64,000 nucleotides of DNA from Isoetes taiwanensis (lineage: Eukaryota > Streptophyta > Lycopodiopsida > Isoetales > Isoetaceae): positions 6,128,635 through 6,192,634 of the forward strand of contig JAJEKV010000033.1 in assembly GCA_021234155.1 (NCBI GenBank), read 5' to 3'. This document shows positions 60,190 to 64,000 of the stretch, piece by piece. The position numbers and the translations under genes were made by a program. The notes beneath the pieces were generated by a model. The model worked only from the letters and a program-made list of their open reading frames with translations, had not been told where the DNA came from and did not search any database. Each line of letters starts with the position of its first letter. Position 1 is the stretch's first letter.

Positions 60190-60495
60190 CTTTTTTTTTT
60201 TTATTGAAGGATGGTATTATATTTATAATTTTGAAAAGAGAACAAAAATGACTACTTGTATGGGGAGTGTCCACCCAAATCTAACCTCCCAGAAAATGAG
60301 GCTTTTTAACAGAGGTATAACCGATTTTCCAAGACACCATAGATAGATGTCCTAAAAAAGGAATTAACTATAACAGTTTTCTGATGAAGAAAAGGTTGTA
60401 AAAACAGAAACCAGAAACTCTAAGATAAAGATAACATAGTTTAGTAGTGTATTGAGTTGTCTTCAACAGGATTTCGAGCCTCTGCATCAAGTCTT

Positions 60496-60849
60496 CTATC
60501 CCGAGGAGTAGCCAGCATCGTCTAAGGGGTCCGGCCCTTTAGTGATCATTGTCATCTTGCAGTAGAGACATGGACAGGTTCTGGATTTAGCAAAATTGTA
60601 CTTTCCTGCTGCATCTCTAGCTTGACAGATAAATTCTCGTTTCAAATCCGGCTGAAGGGCACACGAGCAAATGCAGTCACAGTCTTCTTCGAAATGATGG
60701 AAGGAGCAGCCTGTCAAGAAATCAGCTGCCCATTTCTGAATGTCCTCGTATTTCTTGTTTGGGAAGGAGATCCGTCTGCTCATAAGAAAGAATTTTCCTG
60801 CAAAATAGGTGAGCTTATGAGTTAATTTTATAAATCCAAGACACATCAT
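60496..60849 (-). other. Cys-rich frame at the 3' end of the L1 element
   Basis: This frame overlaps the end of the zf-RVT frame and reads CDCICSCALQPDLKREF and CPCLYCK, a cluster of cysteines, ending in a stop at 60496-60498. Either a further frameshift joins it to ORF2 as a C-terminal extension or it is non-coding 3' UTR. No family recognised. Confidence 0.35.
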
Positions 60850-63800
60850 AGTTGGTTTGAGAGAGAATGGCTTGAGGCCATATTATTTCATTGCAGAAAA
60901 CCAGTTTGTTTCTGCCTTTCCAGATTCTCCAGAGAAGGATATAGAAGCTCCAATGTCTGGGAGAGTTTGGTAACAAGAAATCAGCTTCAGGACTCTCTAA
61001 AGAGAGGTTGAGTAGCAGGGCTTCTGAAGAGATCTCAATTGTCCATTGGGACCAAAAGCAGGATCTGAATAAATGGTCCTCATTTTCTGCATGAGAGAGA
61101 CATCTAGGGCAGACATTAGTATTCGAGAAGTTACAGCTGAAGCGCTTGCAATTTGTGGCCAAGCTTTTGTGCGATAATTGCCAAATGAATGCTTTGATTT
61201 TGGGGTTGATTGGGGATTTCCAAAGGTGCATGAGATTGGATCTGCAGTGTTCCTGGGATATTCCCCATTTGAGATGGATACTCATCTCTTGATCTATCAT
61301 AAGATACTTATATGCCTCCTTAACTTTAAAAAAGAATTTCCCTTTATGTTGCCAAGTGATGTCACTGTTATTCCATTCTGCTTGAGAAATATAACTTAGG
61401 ATGGCATTATAAAGGGATCTGCTACTGTCATCTTCATTCCTGATAATGGAGGAATCAAAAGGAATAGAACCGTTAGGATCGAACAAATCTGAAATTGTGA
61501 TCAAACCTTTTCCTTGCCACAGTTTCGCTTGGTCTGGGAAATTTCTGATAAGACAATGGGTACTGTTTTCGCCAAGGAGGTAGGGATTCCAGAATATGTT
61601 TTGAGAAAGGGAAATGCCTTTTTCCCATGAATACATTCCCTTAACCTGCTTCCAAGCCATGATCCATTTCCTTATCAAGGGAGGACAATTGTTGGGGATC
61701 TGGAATTCAGAAAAGGCTGCATCAGGGAGCAACATTTTGATGTCCATCCATATGGTTTGCATTTGAGGATATAGTGCTTGATGAGGACTGAAACCGGATG
61801 CTGAATCTTGTCGGTAATAGCCTTGAAGAAGTACTTTGCTGCTAGGGCTGTGGCATGCTTCTCAATATTGATGATGCCTAAACCTCCCATAGACCTGGAT
61901 TTGCAACATTCTTCCATGGAAACTGGAGTCCAGCACTTTCTGTTGCTGCCACAAGAGATAAATCTCCCAAGGATTCCCTGTAGCTTCCTGTATACATATT
62001 TTGGAGCAAGAATGAAAGAGGATTGATAAACATGGGTTGAGGCAATGACCGAGTTTGCAAGGATTGCTCGACCAGCTTTAGAAAGGAACTTTGAGTTAAG
62101 AGTGTCGACTTTGTGGTAGAATTTCTCGATGATGTTATTCCATAAATCAGCAGCGTTTGATCGGATGGCGAAAGGAATACCAAGCAGCTTAGAATGAACA
62201 TTTGGGGGATTGAAACTGCAATCAAGGAAAGTGGCAGCCTGAGCTCCAAGATCCGGGTTGTGAGAGGTGATCTTGGATTTTGAAGGATTAATCTTGCAGC
62301 CAGAAAGGTTACCGAAAGCATTTAAGATCTCCTTGGCATGATTTATCGACTGGAGATCCATGGATAAAAGGATAAAGGTGTCATCTGCAAAATGCCCATT
62401 TAAGAATTGATCAGTCATGTCATTTGTAGGGAGATATAAACCTGTTAATGTTCCCTCTTCTTTTGCTGTTTGCAGACTGCTGTGAAGGGCTTCCATTACA
62501 ATAATAAAGAGAAAGGGGGCCAAGGGGCATCCCTGCTTAACTCCTCTTCTAATGTTAAAGAAGGGGCTGCATTCTCCATTGATAAGAACCGAGGAAGAGG
62601 AGTGTTGAGAATTGCAGTGAAGAGGTTGATCGAGCTGGTGCTGAAACCAAGTTTACTGCAGCAAAGTTTGAGGAAGTTCCAGTTGACCGTGTCAAAAGCT
62701 TTAGTAATGTCGAGTTTAAGGAGAGCAATCTCTTGATTGGAATCTTTTGCCCATCTGAGGCCGAGAGCAGCAGTAGCAACATTGTCCAGGATATTCCTTC
62801 CTTTCAAGTAAGCCGATTGGCTATGACTTATGATATTATTCAAAACCTCTTTCAGCCTCTGAGTGATGGCACCTGAAATAATCTTGTAAATAACATTAGT
62901 TAAAGAAATAGGTCTGTAATCCGAAAAGGAGATGGGTTCAGGAATTTTTGGGATCAGAGTGATAAAGCTGGTGTTAATTCTTTCATCCATCTTTTTCCTT
63001 ATAAGAAACTCATTGGCAACATTCAGAATGTACTGTCCCAAAATATCCCAGGTAACTTTAAAAAATTCAGTGCGAAGACCGTCGGGTCCCGGGGATTTTC
63101 CATTCTTCATACCATTTACCACTTTACTGAGTTCATCAATAGAAAAGAGACCGGTTAAGGCAATATTCTGATCTTGAGTTACTCTTTCTCCCATTTTGAT
63201 GAAGTTTTCGCTTTCCTGCTGGTTTATTTCTGAACAAGTACCCATAATGTTAGTAAAATGGTTAGTGGCAGCAATCTTGAGGTTATCATCCCCATTAATT
63301 TTAATACCATTGACCAAGACCTCATCAATGTGATTCCTTTTGGTTCTGCCTTTGGCTTTGACAAAGAAATATTTGGAGTGGGCTCTCTCATCCTCTTTGA
63401 GCTCGGTTATCTTGGATTTAAGTCTCCATCCTGCTGCAATCTTTAATTCTTCAGCTTCAATCTCTAAACTGATTCTGTTATACTCATCCCCAGCAGCATT
63501 TGGAAGAAGACTTCTGAGATTGTTCAAGTGGGCCATCTTAGCGGTATGGATCTCTTTCCCCCAAATTTTAAGCTTGTTTTTAATTAGCTTGGCGAGGTTG
63601 CACCACCAGGACATCCAACCATAGCTGCCACAGGGCTTGGCAGTAGAGTTAATCACCTCCAAAATAATATCCTTAAAATCTGAATGGTTAATCAACTGAG
63701 CATTTAGTTTGAAGTAAGAATTCCTCTTGGTGGCTGCCTCACTATCTCTTTGGATGGTAATAAGCTGGGGGAAGTGATCAGCCAGGGTATAGCCTTTCAA

Positions 63801-64000
63801 ATTAATGACTCTTCCACTTGAATTCCAAAGATTTTCACTAAGGTAAAATCTGTCATGAAGACAGCAGATCGGATTAATTCTCTGATCAGTCCAACTAAAA
63901 TCATTTGGGGAGGTTCTGGCTAAAGTGAGGTTGTTAAGAGAAATCAGGTTAGACCAAGAGTTAGACTCATCTGGAGAGAGAGGCCTGAAATTGCGATTTC
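60815..64000 (-). pseudogene. L1 ORF2 (endonuclease end, reverse transcriptase, zf-RVT), frameshifted
   Basis: From the right edge: FSWTDQRINPICCLHDRFYL (end of the APE-type endonuclease), then about 63800-62620 with NGKSPGPDGLRTEFFK, SDYRPISLTNVIYKIIS and LKLDITKAFDTVNWNF (first RT Asp). A frameshift near 62600-62620 moves to RRGVKQGCPLAPFLFIIVME and FADDTFIL (catalytic Asp pair). A second shift near 61760 leads to the frame ending at 60815 with zf-RVT (WKSPINPKIKAFIWQLSHKS, CPRCLSHAENEDHLFRSCFW). RT residues are present but the two frameshifts make it inactive as read. It copies RNA into DNA at nicked target sites in the nucleus. Confidence 0.9.

Larger units (their letters stand above)
60190..64000 (-). 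mobile_element. L1-type LINE with poly(A), continues off the right edge
   Basis: Minus-strand order: endonuclease C-terminus, reverse transcriptase, zf-RVT, then an AATAAAA signal and A-run (plus-strand T-run about 60191-60202). About 3.8 kb of the element is in view; the 5' end lies outside. Confidence 0.92.

Noticed and set aside
1-64000. tRNA or rRNA genes
   Set aside because: I looked for cloverleaf-type A and B boxes and rRNA words and saw none I would defend; the tRNA-like word at 24006 is only a retrotransposon primer-binding site.

Overview
The window looks like nuclear DNA of a land plant. The three best genes (a FemAB/DUF482-type acyltransferase-like gene, the splicing factor SF3A2, and a PAT17-type DHHC S-acyltransferase) have many short exons and introns with plant-like protein sequence. 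Transposon debris surrounds them: chromovirus Ty3/gypsy, Ty1/copia, L1-type and other non-LTR LINEs, and MITE-like foldbacks. The style of the PPR pseudogene and the amount of LINE debris would fit a fern or another seed-free vascular plant, but that placement is an inference.

Layout: 1-2621 (+) holds the 3' exons of the FemAB-like gene. 2.6-14.2 kb is mostly non-coding, with a foldback at 4.5 kb, a LINE 3' end at 7.1-7.8 kb, a cluster of repeated palindromes at 9.8-10.05 kb and a decayed LINE at 12.4 kb. 14275-15956 (-) is a complete seven-exon SF3A2. A GC-rich degenerate LINE (16.06-18.19 kb) starts about 100 bp upstream of its start codon. 20.2-26.1 kb is a nested gypsy region: an integrase/chromodomain end, an LTR carrying a MITE, then a second 1.57-kb LTR with a tRNA-Met primer-binding site and broken gag-like frames. 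26.2-26.9 kb has an unrecognised 215-residue reading frame, and 27.3-27.9 kb a gypsy integrase fragment on the minus strand.

29-38 kb is sparse: two weak hypothetical genes, repeats and a second LINE copy. 38919-41574 (-) is a complete ten-exon DHHC S-acyltransferase. Just upstream of it, 41.8-45.35 kb (-) carries an intron-containing gene for a Crypton/DUF3504-type tyrosine recombinase. It lies between inverted repeats that share a perfect 17-bp core and is followed by a GC-rich hairpin. This is the most unusual object in the window.

45.5-60 kb holds LINE 3' ends, a copia trace, an ALDH7 pseudogene fragment that keeps an intron position, a PPR pseudogene with an in-frame stop and a frameshift, and a 575-bp exact-looking tandem duplication linked to a foldback. 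60.19-64 kb (-) is a frameshifted L1-type LINE that runs off the right edge.

A second pattern worth attention is a family of LINE 3' ends (copies near 18.1, 30.75, 32.8, 45.5 and 58.2 kb). The four better-preserved copies keep a short terminal stem-loop with apparent compensatory changes, and the copies end in different microsatellites. All gene models here were read by eye from splice signals and remembered family sequence; none was checked by alignment.
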